NCBI GenBank assembly: GCA_010645155.1
Contig: CM021312.1
Coordinates: forward strand, 5,545,338-5,609,337
Reading direction: 5' to 3'
Source of the DNA: Tigriopus japonicus
Lineage: Eukaryota > Arthropoda > Copepoda > Harpacticoida > Harpacticidae
Length of the DNA stretch: 64,000 nt
This document shows positions 28,903-42,984 of this stretch, piece after piece (position 1 is the first letter of the stretch; each line of letters starts with the position of its first letter). The translations under genes were made by a program, and so were the position numbers. The notes beneath the pieces were generated by a model. The model did no database searches and had not been told where the DNA came from. It saw nothing but the letters and a program-made list of their open reading frames with translations.

Positions 28903-31900
28903 GGTGTTGACTTGTGGTGCAGGTGGGGTTCAAGAATAACTAATAGGGGAGCTCAGTATCTCTCACTCTGCTGGTTAAGAGTGGGATGAAGAGACACTTC
29001 AGTGAAGGATCTCAAACATATTGATGAGCCATAACGATGATAAGGAGGCCCCTCTACGAAATCGTTTGTCGGGGAGCATGTTTTTAAAAAGAGAGGCCCG
29101 AAAAAATGCAAGATTTACAACATCTTCTTCTTCAGGAGATCAGGAGTTCTCTACTCTTGAGAATCATAATTGACATGAGACCAAACAACATTTCTGACAT
29201 TTCAATGTCAAGGTGACCTCTGTGGATTGTGCACCGTGTTCTAATTGGCATAGAGGGGCTTGTGAAGTGGATGATGGCTTGCGTAAGATGAAGATAATTA
29301 TCAGATATTCCACCTCAGTGATGCATGCAAACCTCCACTAATGAAGGGACCATGGTTGAATTTCGACCAAACTGATGCAAAAAGGTCGTTGTTTTTTGCA
29401 CGTTGAAGAACGTGCTTACGCCCTGGGGGTATATTTTTTATTATCATGAAAGAGCCAACGTGTCTGCTGCAGTTTTTTTCTTTTACCCTATTCGCCCCTG
29501 AGTTCAAAACATTTGGCACAGTTTTCATTTCATAATATCTTCCCAGGGTGCTTAAAAGATGGGCCGACCAACAACAATCAGACGACCCACAGACACCCGA
29601 AATCCAAGCAAAGCAAAGATTGAACAACATTCCAGACCTGGAAATGAAATAATGTCTAGTGGGGTCTGCTAAACGAACGGGAATCTCTCTTTTGCTCTTT
29701 GAATGTTGACCACTGATGTTGGTGTGTAAAACGTCGGAATGTCCGAAGAATGCTTACCAACTTTGGAGCTGTGGCCCAAATCTTCTAAATTGAATGAAAA
29801 TGTAGATATTTGAACGCTAGGCGAGTCTTGAAAGTGTGTTTTGCACTTGCTTTTGGGAATTAGATTGCGGCCCAGAAGAAAATTTGGTCCGGGAAAACAC
29901 CGAAAGCTTTTCGTGCATTTTTCTCCGCGAGCGGACCAAACTGGTGCGGAAAATACCATACGAAAAAAATAAAACATTTTGCTCTTGAAAATGAAGAAAC
30001 TCTCTCTCAATTATTGTCATTATCATTTTGCAAAGTTTTCTTCTTCTCTTATTTCTATGGTAGTACTACTCGCAAGGTTTGCAGGGTCACCCAGTGCATT
30101 CTTAAAATAAAGTCACCCCATGACAAGGTACATTTCTCCTTGGCAAAAACATGCAAACGTTAAGAAAGGAGAAGAATAGAACAGTTTGTGGCAACCCTGC
30201 AGAAGGTTGGCTGGCCGTATCAAAATGTTAATCTTGACATCTGAAGACATTTTGCACGGAAAAGTAAAGGCAAAGGGCCAAATCACCTACAATCACACAA
30301 GTGAGGCCGAGAAGTCAAAAACTCCGAGGTCTTTGGTGAATAGATGCCCCGCACACCCGGATTACATTACTTACGTTCGGCACACTTCTGGCAACTCAAA
30401 CCTTGCTCTCTATCAACTTAGTCGAGCCGAAGTACGATAGTATTCAATTATCAGGTGAACATGCCATCGTGTCATTAAGTTTCCTGTACTCTACTTTAAC
30501 TCAAATATAATGACTTTTATGTCAGATCTTCAATGAGAATGCCTTAGCAATAGGTACACATGTCATCTTCCGTGGAGTTGATCCAACCTCGCTCGGTTTG
30601 CAAGCTAATTTCAAAATTAGTACGGCATTACTCAAACACAAACCACAATTGTTTTATTCGTCGCACCCCGAAAATGCATCAAGAAGACTTTGTCCTAATC
30701 ATAGGGTTCCCACCAAATTTGTCTAATGCAAGCGATTACGAGGTTGCAATGACATTTAGAATAGGATCATTATTAATGCACTCGCGAACAAGCAAGTAAG
30801 TCATACGATTTCCTGCCTTCGTTTTTGGTTTGTCAGGGTTTGTTATCCAGAGCTACAACAAACGAAAACGGGTGGCAAACCTAAAACTTGGGAACATGGT
30901 TCCACTTGTGGATGCGTTTTTAAAATCAAACACCCGTAGATGGCTTTGACAAACAAACTGGCAAATAGAGACATTTGACAGATCATCTGCCGCTTAACAA
31001 AATTACGTTTGTCCCCACATCCGGCCTCAACCTAAAGCCATTGATTGAGAGTTTCACATTCGGCTAAAATCTCTCCTCGTTAGTCCACATCTTTATCCAA
31101 CTGAACAATGAACATGTTGACACAGATTCATTGCAAGTGCATCATCGCCCTCACTCGATCCCCAAGTCACCTTTGTATAGTATGTACTGTATACTACACA
31201 TGAACCTTCGTAGTTCCAGTCGATTCCTCTTGGTAGTCGACTCCATCCATACAACCCACTTTGACGGCACTTTGCAATTATCGTAGCAGCACGAGTTCCT
31301 AATTTGTTTCAGTGGAGATATTTTTGAAATTGCCATTATGTCTGAAAATAGAGATTCGAACGCCTGATTGCGAGAGAATCCATGATCAATTCGCTGGGCC
31401 GATTACCTATAAACTTGCCCGATGACCTGTCTTCCCTTTGGCACAGAGAGCGGGGTGTTGCTTCTCAGTTCATCCACTAGGGGCGCTTTGGCGTTCTTGG
31501 CCAAATAATTGGAGCAGGAAAAATTCATATTGGGGTTTGGAGTGTTCAGTCCAGCTGAAAATGAATTCTAGATCACCTAGCATCTTGGGACAAGTCATCA
31601 TAATCATCATCATTGGAGGATTCGGGGTTGGGTATAGCATCTGGTGAATGGAGAGCAATTAGGCTAAAATCAACTTCCTTGCAAAGAGCCTTCCTTACTT
31701 CTCGCCAACGTGAACAAAATCATGAACAAGTCACCTTTGAATGTCTGAGAGTCCAGACCGAAATTTGAAAGGTACTGACGGGGCAAAAAGACGCCGGATA
31801 TTTATTGAGATGGTGAACACTTGAAACCGAGACCATTAATTGTTATGTGTTTGTCTGTGTGGATGCGTGAGGAGTGTAATCTAAGTAGTACGTACTGTCA

Positions 31901-32435
31901 TCAATTACAAGCCACTCCTTCCATGGCCCAGAATAATTCGGTTAAAACTTCCACCATTTCCAGACGCATTTGTCATCATCAAAAAGGCTGTCTGATCGTC
32001 GTCGGGCGTTTGGATTAAATCGAGGGTGAAATCAGGATTACGGGCCTGGATCATTGAATCGGTTCATAGTTGTAAGCTCTTAACACCGTGTTACAGACTA
32101 ATAGTTAGTTTGTGTCCATGTCATTGGGCAATAGTATGAGAATGCTCACATTTTGACTCATCATTGTAATGGCGACACTGGCCCAAGTCCCTTTTTTGTG
32201 GACCTCCTGTAATTCTTGACTGGCGAGTGTTAATGGAGCAGACAAGGTGGCTGGAAATTTGTCATCTTCTGACTTTGGTTAGTAGACACAAATCAGTTCC
32301 CGAGAAAATCACCTTCATCTCCAAATTACTACTCAGAAGAAAACAAAGTGATTTCTCTCTCACTTCTTCACTTTACTCCGCGTTACTCGCTCCTCGACCG
32401 GCTCGGCTATTAAAATACAAATTGGATTTCTTCCC

Positions 32436-32452
32436 TTCTCCTCCTCCTCCTC
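32436..32452. repeat. (CTC)n microsatellite
   Basis: About five CTC units in a pyrimidine-rich context. Confidence 0.8.
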
Positions 32453-35400
32453 GATCCCAACCGAAGGCACCAATTTCGAGAAATTTATCAGGAAAACCAG
32501 GGCAATCAGGCCAAATGAGATCGGATCAATCATGGCGTGTTTAATACCGGGTACTATCCCTCGAATATTCATGCTCGAGCCCTTAGAGAGAGGAAGCTTT
32601 TAGCTTACATGCCACGTGGAGCTAATTAAAGGAGGAGAGTCTTTCCCATCTTCGGAAGATATATTGGGACCTTGATGGAAAGACACATTAATACTGGACC
32701 CTTCAACATCTCAGTGAAGATGGTAGTTTAGTCTAGAATAGGTGCTCTACTATAAAAGAGAAAACTGGCCCGTAATGAGGCTGTTTTTGGAGAGATTTGG
32801 TCAGTCCTGGCTAATTGATGACTACACATTTTCGTAAGAATGTGATCACTAGAGCAGTCAAGAAATGCTTTTAAAAGGACATAAATAGCCTTTGGAAAAA
32901 TTAAGTATAACAAATATACTTTTCAAAAAAGTTAAACGCTTGAAAAATTGTTTCAAAGCCGAAAATGCTTTACATCTTAGAAAAAGCTTAAAAACTGTAA
33001 AGCATAATAATGAAACGTCGCATTAAGTTACATATTCATCTTTGTTTCGAAAAATGACAGCACCCGAAAATGAAACTAGTTAGTGTCGACGAGAGACCCT
33101 CAATAGCATTGACCTGCCATTTCTGCCAGGAAAAAAATATTCTACGCCCTTTCTGATCAGTGTTGCTGGTGCCCGTTGAAAATGCCATTTTGTGAAGCAG
33201 GATGAGTTTTGCAAAACTCAGTTGCAAAGAAATATTCCTAAACAATAGTTGGATTCGTAGAATACTCTTGTCCAATTAGAAATGTGATAAAGCCTGAAAG
33301 TATTTCTAAAAGTATACCCAAAAGGTCGTTTTTTAATGCCAAATTCTCACTAATGCAATGTTTTGAAGCAGCAGATCAAAGAGCAATTATCCTTCCAACA
33401 TGCGTTCATTGCATTTGCGCAAACTAATTTCGGCAGCATTGGTTAAGATATTCCTTTAATCTAGATTTAAATTTTCTTTGGATTATTGGACGTGTCAAAC
33501 AGTGCAGACATAAGTGCAAACTTCCTATTCTACTTTTTAAAAATCAATATTCGAGTCTTTTCATAAACCTGTTAACATTAGTCTTTGGTCAATTGAGGTG
33601 CTTACCTACCCTCCTTGATTTCCAAATCCGACGTGAAAGGGTTTCATTCCTGCTCCTTCCCCCAAACATGGAATGCCATGTTGATATTTATGTCTTCCGA
33701 GGGTGTCTTTGACAATCGCTTACAAATCTTCTGGCAACCATTAGTCAATCTCAGATGCCCTTAGTCAGGTTCGGTAGCTAGAAATGGTAGTTCCCTTCTA
33801 CTCAGTGCTGTATGTACGTATGAACAGTTCTTTGTACAAGTTGTACACTGAGTGACTGCCTAACCCTATCCAAGCGGTATTTCTTGCCCTATCCTCGATT
33901 GGGTGACAGAAGTCAAGGTAAAGAAATTCAAAGGAAATGAATGAAGTTAGTTGCGTATTGACTTTTGACACGAACTCAAATTTATCAATGGTTATCGCCA
34001 ACCGAAACCCGAAGCCGTTAAACTAACCCGACCACTTTGGGCTTCTGATTTTTATCGAAGGTTCGTTTCCTTTCGGATTCTTGGTCGGCATTGCTTCTAA
34101 CCGGAGATTCATGATTGAAGCACCCAAGTTTATGGATTTTGGTGGACCTAAGCAAAAATTGACCAATTAAACATTTTTCTTAGTCTTGAAACACATGAGA
34201 GTTTGACCACTTGAACAAAAATAATTTGTAAGAGTTCATCAAACGGCAATGAAACGCTTATTTGTACGGCAAATACTTTGAACCGGTTTTAAATGTTCCA
34301 GATTTCGCAGTGTGTGCAACAATATTTTGTTGAAAGAATGTCATTGACTCTTGGTTCTAATATCATAAAACATCAATACACCATCCATTAGGGGTAAATA
34401 TTGTACGTAGTACTAGTAGACAACTGCGTCAATTTGAATTACGCTCTAAATATTTCAAGTATTCCTCTGAAAAAAGAATGAGAAAATGCTTTGTTGGCCT
34501 TCGAATGTTTGAAAACACTTGCGACAACTTTTATCTCGGAGTACTAATCTGAATAGAAAAAGAATCATGAGATGATAACGTATCGTAAATCTGGCAGATG
34601 CACTGAAAATATGATATGCAAATACCAGTCACCGTTTAGGGCCATTAAAATGGACAATTAACCGTCACGTTTCTACAAATATGTCTCAAAAACCTTAATG
34701 GCTCAATTTCAATATAGAATATTAGCCTTTGACTTTGCAGTACAGAACCCAACCAAAGCAGGAGTAAGGAAGCTTGTTGGTAGCAGTTTTCCGTAATTGG
34801 TAGGTATCCGGTTTTGCCATACTTCTTTAATTGGAGCCCAAAAGCGGCCCTAATTGGTTGGAGTGGCGAGTCGAGTTGGGTGGCCAATTTGAATTACTTG
34901 ATATTAGAAACTCACGCATCCCTGAGCCAAGCTGACGAGTTATGTCGCAGCATGGATGATGTCATGTGTGCCTCGATTCGAAATCCAGTAGAGATCTAGA
35001 ACCAAGCACACATTGGGTCTCTGCGGGCGAACAACATGCCTCCAATTGAGTTTGGAGGCCTCCTTACCCGGATAATATGTGTGGGCCTCAGTCGCGATGA
35101 AAACATTCGCACATAAATTTGGACCCGTTTCGTGTTTTCGATGAGCACCAGGTTGACTCGAGCTTGGCCTAGCAGAGGGTCTCGTTAAGAGTGCATCCTT
35201 AAACTTGTCTTTTCATCCTTATCGTCACTCTTGTAGTTGCTGGTTTGAAAGTCCCGCCTAAGTTCCGTGTTTATTTGAACCACAACAAACTGTAAGAGAC
35301 AACACGCGTGCATCCCTGAGGTTAAGAAGTTGTAAATTACACTTGTAAATGAAGGTTAAGAAGAACGAGGTATGCAGATATTAAATCCAGTCTGCCAGAG

Positions 35401-36816
35401 CCAGAGGGCTTGCTGCACAAACAGTAGGAGATCATCCTTCAGCTCCAATTTTGAACTCATTTCCCCTTTAAGAATTTAAAGAAAACCCCGGAGAGAGAGA
35501 GACGGAGCAAGATGGAGAAAGATTGTCGTGGATGAATAGGGCATGGTTACCCTCGTACAACGAGTGAAAAGGGTAAGAAAAGAGAATGATATGAGTATTA
35601 CCGTAGTCGTACTGTAACAAGATGTGTTTGACCAAGTTTCAGAGCCACCAGACCATGATGAAATGTATGGCATTCCTCGTCTCCCTTCACTCATCCACCT
35701 CTCTGTAGTACTACTATTTTACTGTGGAAACACTGATGTGTGTTTGATGTTCACTAGAGTCCCTCGCAATTTTCAATTCGTCATGTCTGTTCCTGAGGTA
35801 AAATTGCTTGAAGGTCACCATGACGGCCGTCTTTGGGAGCCTCCCTCCCTTGAAACCATTCTGGTCCATTCCTGAGATTTTTTCGTGATCTTAAAACTAA
35901 CACAACATAATCTACTCTATAGTCAAGAATCCACCCCGCCAGACCACGATTTGACTGAGAAAGCTTTCTTTTGGTTAACTTTCGCCCGATGACGAGGAAT
36001 CATGGCTGAAAAAAGGTAATTTATGTCGCATCTCCACCCCACGATGAACAATTGTCTAAATGTGTGGATGTGTACGGGTACCTCGAACACCCCACTCGCA
36101 TTGAAAGGACTTTTTCCCTGAATAGCAAAGGTTGGAATCAGACGTCTGAAACTTTTTTTCCATCCAGGTTCTGAGTCTGGCCGCAGCTCTTCTTGTCTCT
36201 GTGGAAACTCTTCACTACTCTCGATGTGCTTGCTACTAAAATATTAAGAGACAGTCCGGGGGTTGAGTATGTAAGGGTTTCCACGTTGTCGATGATGTAC
36301 TGAACTGTGGCAGAGCTCTTTAGAATTAGTGAGATTGCCACTTCTTCACAGGCTTCACACATGTAGCGGAAAAAAATCCGTAGAAGAGAATGGACGGGAA
36401 TTCTGGGCGGATGAGAGGACTTCCAGTCAATGAAAAACCAAAGTCCCAGAAATGTTCGTCGGGCCAACAACGAGACGATTCTGACACCCGAGATCATCGG
36501 AAGGAAGAGACGCATGAGAACGTTTCAGTCCCAATAATTGTGTCTTTTGTCAGTGTGGAGAAGAGAAAAGAGTTCTCCATCCATTTAGACACATGGTTTA
36601 ACTGTATCGAGTTGGAAGGGGGTTCATCATAAACAAAAATTGACTGTGCCCGATGGTATGGCCATATCTGACGATAGCGCAAGTTTTGAACATTCTAGAG
36701 ATCTTGATCTAGTCACTTTGGATTTGTCGTTTTCCACTCAATGTCTGCGCGTAATTAAGGCGCATTTACTTGTTTTTTGTTGTTCCTCTAGTAAAAAAGC
36801 AATGAAAACCATCTAC

Positions 36817-36830
36817 CATCATCATCATCA
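36817..36830. repeat. (CAT)n microsatellite
   Basis: Between four and five CAT units. Confidence 0.75.
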
Positions 36831-39601
36831 AGCCACCAACACCTTCGACAATGATTTTATGAGTGTGGTATTTGAGATCAAGGCTATAACGTAAGTGCAT
36901 AAACACAGTTCGTCACTCAAAAGTTCAACCTGACTTGCAAAATATCAAATTTACACTTGATAATTTTGTTGCGTTCTATTTTGATGCCCATCTACTACCC
37001 GTCCAAAGCACATATGTGTGCGTGTATTTGTTTGTCGTCTTCCAATTGGTATGGCATTATAATTTTCGAGCTCAGACAAGTCCAAGCAGGAAATGGGGCA
37101 TTATGTTATTTTCTTGGAAAGTGCTTCTGATGGTTGTCGATGTCTCCGCCAAACCATTATAATGGGTCGCGCTACACAGAACACACCCTGATTATAATGG
37201 CATTGCTTTTTATCATGCTTTATCAAGAGAGAAGCTTCTTATCAGAGCATAAGTCCACCATCTCGCCGGCACAAGAACAACGACCATTACGAAGGGGTCA
37301 TCTGTCGATTTGGATCATTTTCCTCCCGGTTGTTTATGCCTCGAGTATTTTTTTCACTGAGAAAAATACACTTCCACAACGTCTTTGTAATCTAAGAGGG
37401 CTTTGATTTAGGTTAGCCCATTCTAAAGGTGTCGAAAGAAACACACGTTACACGCTCGAAAGTACCTAGAAAGCACGACAGTCCATAAAATGTCCAAGAT
37501 TTGCCAGTGTGCCGCGTAGATTACTCACACACTCCTCATACCCACAATGATTGCCTGATTGCCTATTTATTAGCTCGAGGGTGAAGCCATCACCATTCAC
37601 CACCACTGCGAAGAGCGGGATATGCCCTGGACAGTGCTGCGCACTAGTTGCCGATTTCCGTTCCTCGTTATCGTGCCCTTTGTCTCTATTCTCAGGGACC
37701 TTTCAAAGCCAATGGGGACCCTAGAACATTGACATGGGTGCCTTTTTCCCTTCCCTCGGCTTGGATTCGGTTGGATGTATGGGTGATATGGCCGTTTTCT
37801 TCCCATGACTGGTGGCTGAGTTGCCTCTTGCTCCAGATCCTCCATGGAAAGGGCGACAAGGGAAGCGGAGGGTCGCGTGCTACGGTGCAAATACGACCAT
37901 TTCTCCCCACCATCTATCCAAGGTGGTACTACATGAAGCAACAGTAGGAACGTACACTAACCATTCATACACGGCTTGGGACTTTGTTGGAGCCTGGAAA
38001 ATGTCAAGCTATTGTCAGTTGGGGATCGAGAGGGAGGGGAGAGATGGATAGCAATGCAGATTTTTCAAGTCAATGCCCTGATGTTCATTGGGGTAGGATA
38101 CGTTCGTATTCGGATATGGTTGTCGTTGATAGGACGCTTTCGGCTTTAAATGCCTGCAGCTGGTCGATCTGAGCCGAGGATTGCATATTAAAGTGATATA
38201 TTTCTATTCAGGCGGGATTTAAATGGGCTCTTTCCCATACACGCATTCTATTGGGGGAGTCTGTTCAGGCGTGGGATGCTCGCTCAATGAGGGCCATATG
38301 AGACATTACGATACCGTTCCATGTGCCCTGATCTGATCCAAATTCTCTGGCTTTCGTCTCTTGACAAAAACAAGGATAAGAGAGCAATGCTCCTTTTTTC
38401 TCGTTTCCCGTCCGTTGAAGTCTTGAATTTCCGTTGTTGTTGTGGATTGAGGTGTTTTTGTGTCTTGCTCTCCACGTGTTTGCAATTTGATGTTTCCCGC
38501 CAGAATTCATCCCATTTCTCATCTGCTTCCTTTCATGCCAACTTCGAATTATCGCTTGATTGACACGTTTTACCTTTTTAGAATTTTAAGAATGGTTGAA
38601 GTTCTACATGCAACGACCTCGCCCGACTTGGAAAGTCTTATTTTGTGGAAAAGATTGGGTTTCTCATCGTAGGAAATAGAATTGCTGTGATCCAAAAAGA
38701 AAACTGACAGTCGTGAGTACTTAAAGTAATTAGAGGTCGGTGATGAATGTTCCTATTTGATAAAAAGAACTCTGTTGGTACATCAACTTCAGCTGCCTTG
38801 CCATTCTACACCCAAATCTCTGAAAAGAGCCCCCAATTTTGCAGGTCATTTGCAACTCTTCACGGGCTAACTGGGTTGGTCTAATTGTTTGATGGTTCAA
38901 AAGGTGAGATTGACGGTGATGTGGACGGTAAAAAATGCGATGCAAAGGTCAAAAAATGGAAGGAAAAATCTAACTTTGCCAGCTCCAAGGATGGAGGGAG
39001 GGGTGTTGATGAATGTGCCCTGTTCACAACAACTTCAGAGAGGGGCTAATCATAGATGTTATTAGTGGAACTAGCACCAGTTTGCTCGCAATAAGGGGGC
39101 CACCAACGCCGAGTTTTTTTCGATTTTTCTTCAATACTGGAAGCACTCAAACATTTAGCGCATTTGCATTAAACATGAGGTTGTCTCCAATAGCCGAGTT
39201 ATTGCCAATGATTCAGACTCTAGTCATCTCTATGGTGTATTCTACTGGAAGGGCAATCCGAGCAGATGTAAACACTTTGTGGACGAATAATCACTCAGTA
39301 GCAATCGTTCCCGTATCCTTCTCTCTTTCTCTCCCCACTAGAAAATTGCTTTCAATGCCATTTTGCCTTCCATTACCTCCATTCCTCGGCAATGTCAGGG
39401 CCAGGAGAGCTTATGGCATTGAAGTTACTCACCCAGTACGTATTGTACAACATGATCCTCCATGATCAGAGGACGACAGGGTAGCAAACTGCAATTATCT
39501 GACGTATTGTCCAGAGGGACGCTTCTCGCTTTCCCGAATGCATACCTTCTACCTCTCTAAACATACGGGTGTATTGGTATTGAAGAGGCATTCGACAATT
39601 G

Positions 39602-39620
39602 AACCAACCAACCAACCAAC
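39602..39620. repeat. (AACC)n microsatellite
   Basis: Between four and five AACC units. Confidence 0.85.
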
Positions 39621-41540
39621 AAGGTTCTCGTACATGTCGATCTTGTCGGATAAATGTGCGAGCATCTCACCCAAAAAAGTTTTGAACAATCGGGTGAATG
39701 AAACCGTATTCCTTGTGTAAAAAGACACCCCCTACTGTGGGATGACGGTGACCCCATGTTGAACTGTCCCTTCCACATTCATATTGCTTCTCCGTGCTTG
39801 ATAAGTAGAAAGAAGTACGATTACGAGACCACTACAAAGGAAATGTTTGTGTTTGAGATAAGCAAAATTTGTTGGGAAAATTCTTTTTTCAAGCTCCCAA
39901 TTCATGGGAGCTCTTAATGGTGAGGATCATATATTCGGGGCGCTGCATCAGGACTCAGGTTTTAGAACAAGCTTGTGTGGCATGACCATCGTAAATCAAC
40001 CGGGAATCATTGAGACATTTCGGTACAATGAGGTCACTCCGATAATTTAGACTCGTGAGATTGTTATGACAATTTGTTATGAAGTTATGATACATTGCAA
40101 TGATCTTGGGCTCTGAAATGTTTCTCAAAGTTTTTTACCCGCGAAGGAGTGCTCCTCATTTCTATTAGCCAAGCCAATAGATGGATAATTTAGTGTTGCG
40201 TCCCTTTTTTAAGGGGCTAACTTGGGTTCCTTTATGATAATTTTGAAATGCGCCCTCGATATTTCTCGGCATGAAAAAAAAAACAGTAATAGTACTCAAC
40301 ATCACATCATCGAACGAGGAGAGAATGTATTGAATTCAATGTGTCCCCCCCCTGTGAGAGCAAATGTTTGTAAGCGGAAAAAATATTTCCCACGCAAATA
40401 TTGGATTGATCCCCGTTTCTTTATAAGTTGTTCTGGGTTTTTACTATGGGCTCCTATTGAATCTAATTCAGTTCAACTTGTACCCCTAGTGCAGTTCATG
40501 GCCATGGAGACCCCGTAGCCATGTTGAGATGAGATTAAACTATTTCCAAAGTGTGTCTAAGTCGACACTCCGTAACACCGTAAAATTTGGTTGGTTCTCC
40601 ATTTCACTGGCACAGCCCTGTTAAGTCGATCTCTTAGTCTATGTACAAGTAACTACTATCAAAGCCCCCAGGAGAGAGATCTCTCTGCAAACCTGACAAC
40701 CAACCGAATTCATCCATTTCGAAATCGATCACAAATTTACGAGTTCCAAACAATCCGGACCTTTTCTTGAACAAATATTGAAGTACCTTAAAGGCATAAA
40801 ACTCATGCCTGAACATATTACCATTTTCACATGGGTGAAACGACCCGAATATCGGTTCATTTCTATATCTGTTCGTGGCGGAGTAAGGCGCGAAGATTCC
40901 TCATTTCATGCGACCCTCTGGACCGGTCTGAATATGTTGGGTGTTATCTGTTGGTGAGTGTACGCAAGGCACACTATGAGTTCAGTCTTGAGGATGATTC
41001 TTGAGCTTCTCCATCTTCTGTACAACTACAGCAACAACAACGTGCGTCTCATATTTCAAAAACCCCTTTCGTCCCGCTGGCTGGGATCGCGGCTAAGATC
41101 AGGTTGAAATCATCATTTGGGATGCGTTCCAAGAATAGAAGGTCGGCCGCATGCATGTATCGACAAGTGTCTGGGTGTAAGTATTACTTAGTATGTTGGT
41201 AAACGCCTGTTTCTTTGGGGCATGAGTCTCATTGTGAGATTCCTTTCGAAAAACTATTCGTCTCTCCAATGATTGTGAACAGCGAAGGCTTTTAAAACGC
41301 ATCCTGTGTACCGTGCCACACGAATGGTCGTTGGATGGGTAATCAACAGGACCCATACATTTCAGAGGGGGAGCCACCACCATCCATATCCTCTATGGGT
41401 CTGTCAATGGGAAAAACGGTGACGAACAGGAAAGGATCTTGGCCGAGGGGGGCTTTCGTTTGCTTGCTTGTTTGTGACCCGATCTATTGTCAATAGTCCC
41501 TGGTTCTGGAAAATTGGAAGGAGGGCGTTGGTTGTATCAT

Positions 41541-41560
41541 GCTGCAGGCTGCAGGCTGCC
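41541..41560. repeat. Short GCTGCAG tandem repeat
   Basis: Two exact 7-bp GCTGCAG units and a partial third. Confidence 0.8.
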
Positions 41561-42293
41561 TACCGGATCAGATTGCCCGGGTACTAAACAACCACTGGTC
41601 TACTGGTTCACACATGAGGCCAAACGAACGATTTTGTTTTCTCCTTGGCATGAAAAGAAGAATGGAGGAAGGGACATCGCGATGATTCCGAGTTCAAAGG
41701 CTCCCTTTTTCCCAGCTCACTTGGAAGCCTTGCATTCAGAGGATCTTACCATGAATAAACAGTGAAAGGGACGAACGACGGACGACCCAGCAATGGCGTC
41801 AAGGCAAGAACAAGAACTCTTTGTGAGATCTTGGTCCGAGTTCGACCCCTCCTTCAAATTTTGTATACAAGAGATAGATTCCTCCAAATTGAATAGCCTT
41901 GAAGGATTACAGAAATTTACTTGACACATCATTGAGCTTGAAATAAGCCTCCTCCAACTCTGAAGCCGCTTCGGAATACAACTAGAAATCATACTTATCC
42001 GTATAAAACGATGTCTGGATCTTATAGTGGGACGAAAATTCGAGGATTTTTGTATATTCTTAAAGGTCAAAGCCATGTCAACGAAGTGAAGTATTGGCAA
42101 CAAATGGACTGTACCAAGAATAACGAGCAACAGAAAGGGATTACCTCGCACTGCCAAGAGCTCACTCCGAGTTCGTCTTCCAGATTCTTTCCCCCTTTCC
42201 AATTTCCGTTCATGAATCTTTGACTTTTGTGGACCTTTGAGGCAGTTTTTTTGTGACTTTTGAGGCAGGCATTAACTGCTTATCCCATTAGAA

Positions 42294-42528
42294 TAGGGCT
42301 GTAAACGAGTCTTTGCAATGACTCGTGGAACTCGAATCGTATCCGATTTTTCCCAAAACTGTTTTTTAAAAATATATATTCTGAAGTATAAAAAACTTGC
42401 TGGGTATTTGGAAACTCGCTTTTGTACCGAAAAACACATACGACTCGCTCGAGTCAGAGTCATTGATTGATCGGGAAAATGACTCCTGACTTGGGAGTTA
42501 TCAAAAGAATGAATCATTTACAGCCCTA
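42294..42528. mobile_element. hAT-type MITE, 235 bp, non-autonomous
   Basis: The left end TAGGGCTGTAAACGAGTC and the reverse complement of the right end TAGGGCTGTAAATGATTC match at 15 of the first 17 bases. The flanking 8-mers CATTAGAA (42286-42293) and CACTAGAG (42529-42536) match at 6 of 8, differing only by transitions, as expected for a decayed 8-bp hAT target-site duplication with a TAGA core. There is no coding capacity. The interior holds several ACTCG/GAGTC-type repeats. hAT transposons are known to make 8-bp duplications and to have short TAGGG- or CAGGG-type ends, so the class call is reasonable; the family is unknown. Confidence 0.7.
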
Positions 42529-42551
42529 CACTAGAGATTGGCTCGAGCTTT

Positions 42552-42984
42552 NNNNNNNNNNNNNNNNNNNNNNNNNNNNNNNNNNNNNNNNNNNNNNNNN
42601 NNNNNNNNNNNNNNNNNNNNNNNNNNNNNNNNNNNNNNNNNNNNNNNNNNNNNNNNNNNNNNNNNNNNNNNNNNNNNNNNNNNNNNNNNNNNNNNNNNNN
42701 NNNNNNNNNNNNNNNNNNNNNNNNNNNNNNNNNNNNNNNNNNNNNNNNNNNNNNNNNNNNNNNNNNNNNNNNNNNNNNNNNNNNNNNNNNNNNNNNNNNN
42801 NNNNNNNNNNNNNNNNNNNNNNNNNNNNNNNNNNNNNNNNNNNNNNNNNNNNNNNNNNNNNNNNNNNNNNNNNNNNNNNNNNNNNNNNNNNNNNNNNNNN
42901 NNNNNNNNNNNNNNNNNNNNNNNNNNNNNNNNNNNNNNNNNNNNNNNNNNNNNNNNNNNNNNNNNNNNNNNNNNNNNNNNNNNN
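42552..42984. other. Assembly gap (433 Ns)
   Basis: A run of N directly after the MITE. Its edges are CTCGAGCTTT on the left and TCGAGTTGG on the right. The true length may differ from 433. Long open frames that cross it are artefacts. Confidence 0.99.

Larger units (their letters stand above)
16017..42285. other. Intergenic DNA, no gene recognised
   Basis: About 26 kb without a recognisable coding domain. Open frames of 100-160 residues on both strands, for example 25914-26378 (-) and 39013-39465 (+), have no family signature and are about as frequent as chance predicts. AT-richer patches occur at about 18550-19150 and 32880-34700. Simple repeats are listed separately. Confidence 0.55.

Noticed and set aside
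36138..36632. Overlapping - strand (125 residues) and + strand (80 residues) frames, both protein-like by eye
   Set aside because: They overlap on opposite strands and cannot both be real. Neither has a known domain or a poly(A) signal. They show how unreliable protein-likeness by eye is here.
41717..42202. 161-residue - strand frame just before the MITE
   Set aside because: Ser/Arg/Cys-rich composition typical of chance frames; no domain, and the length is within chance expectation.
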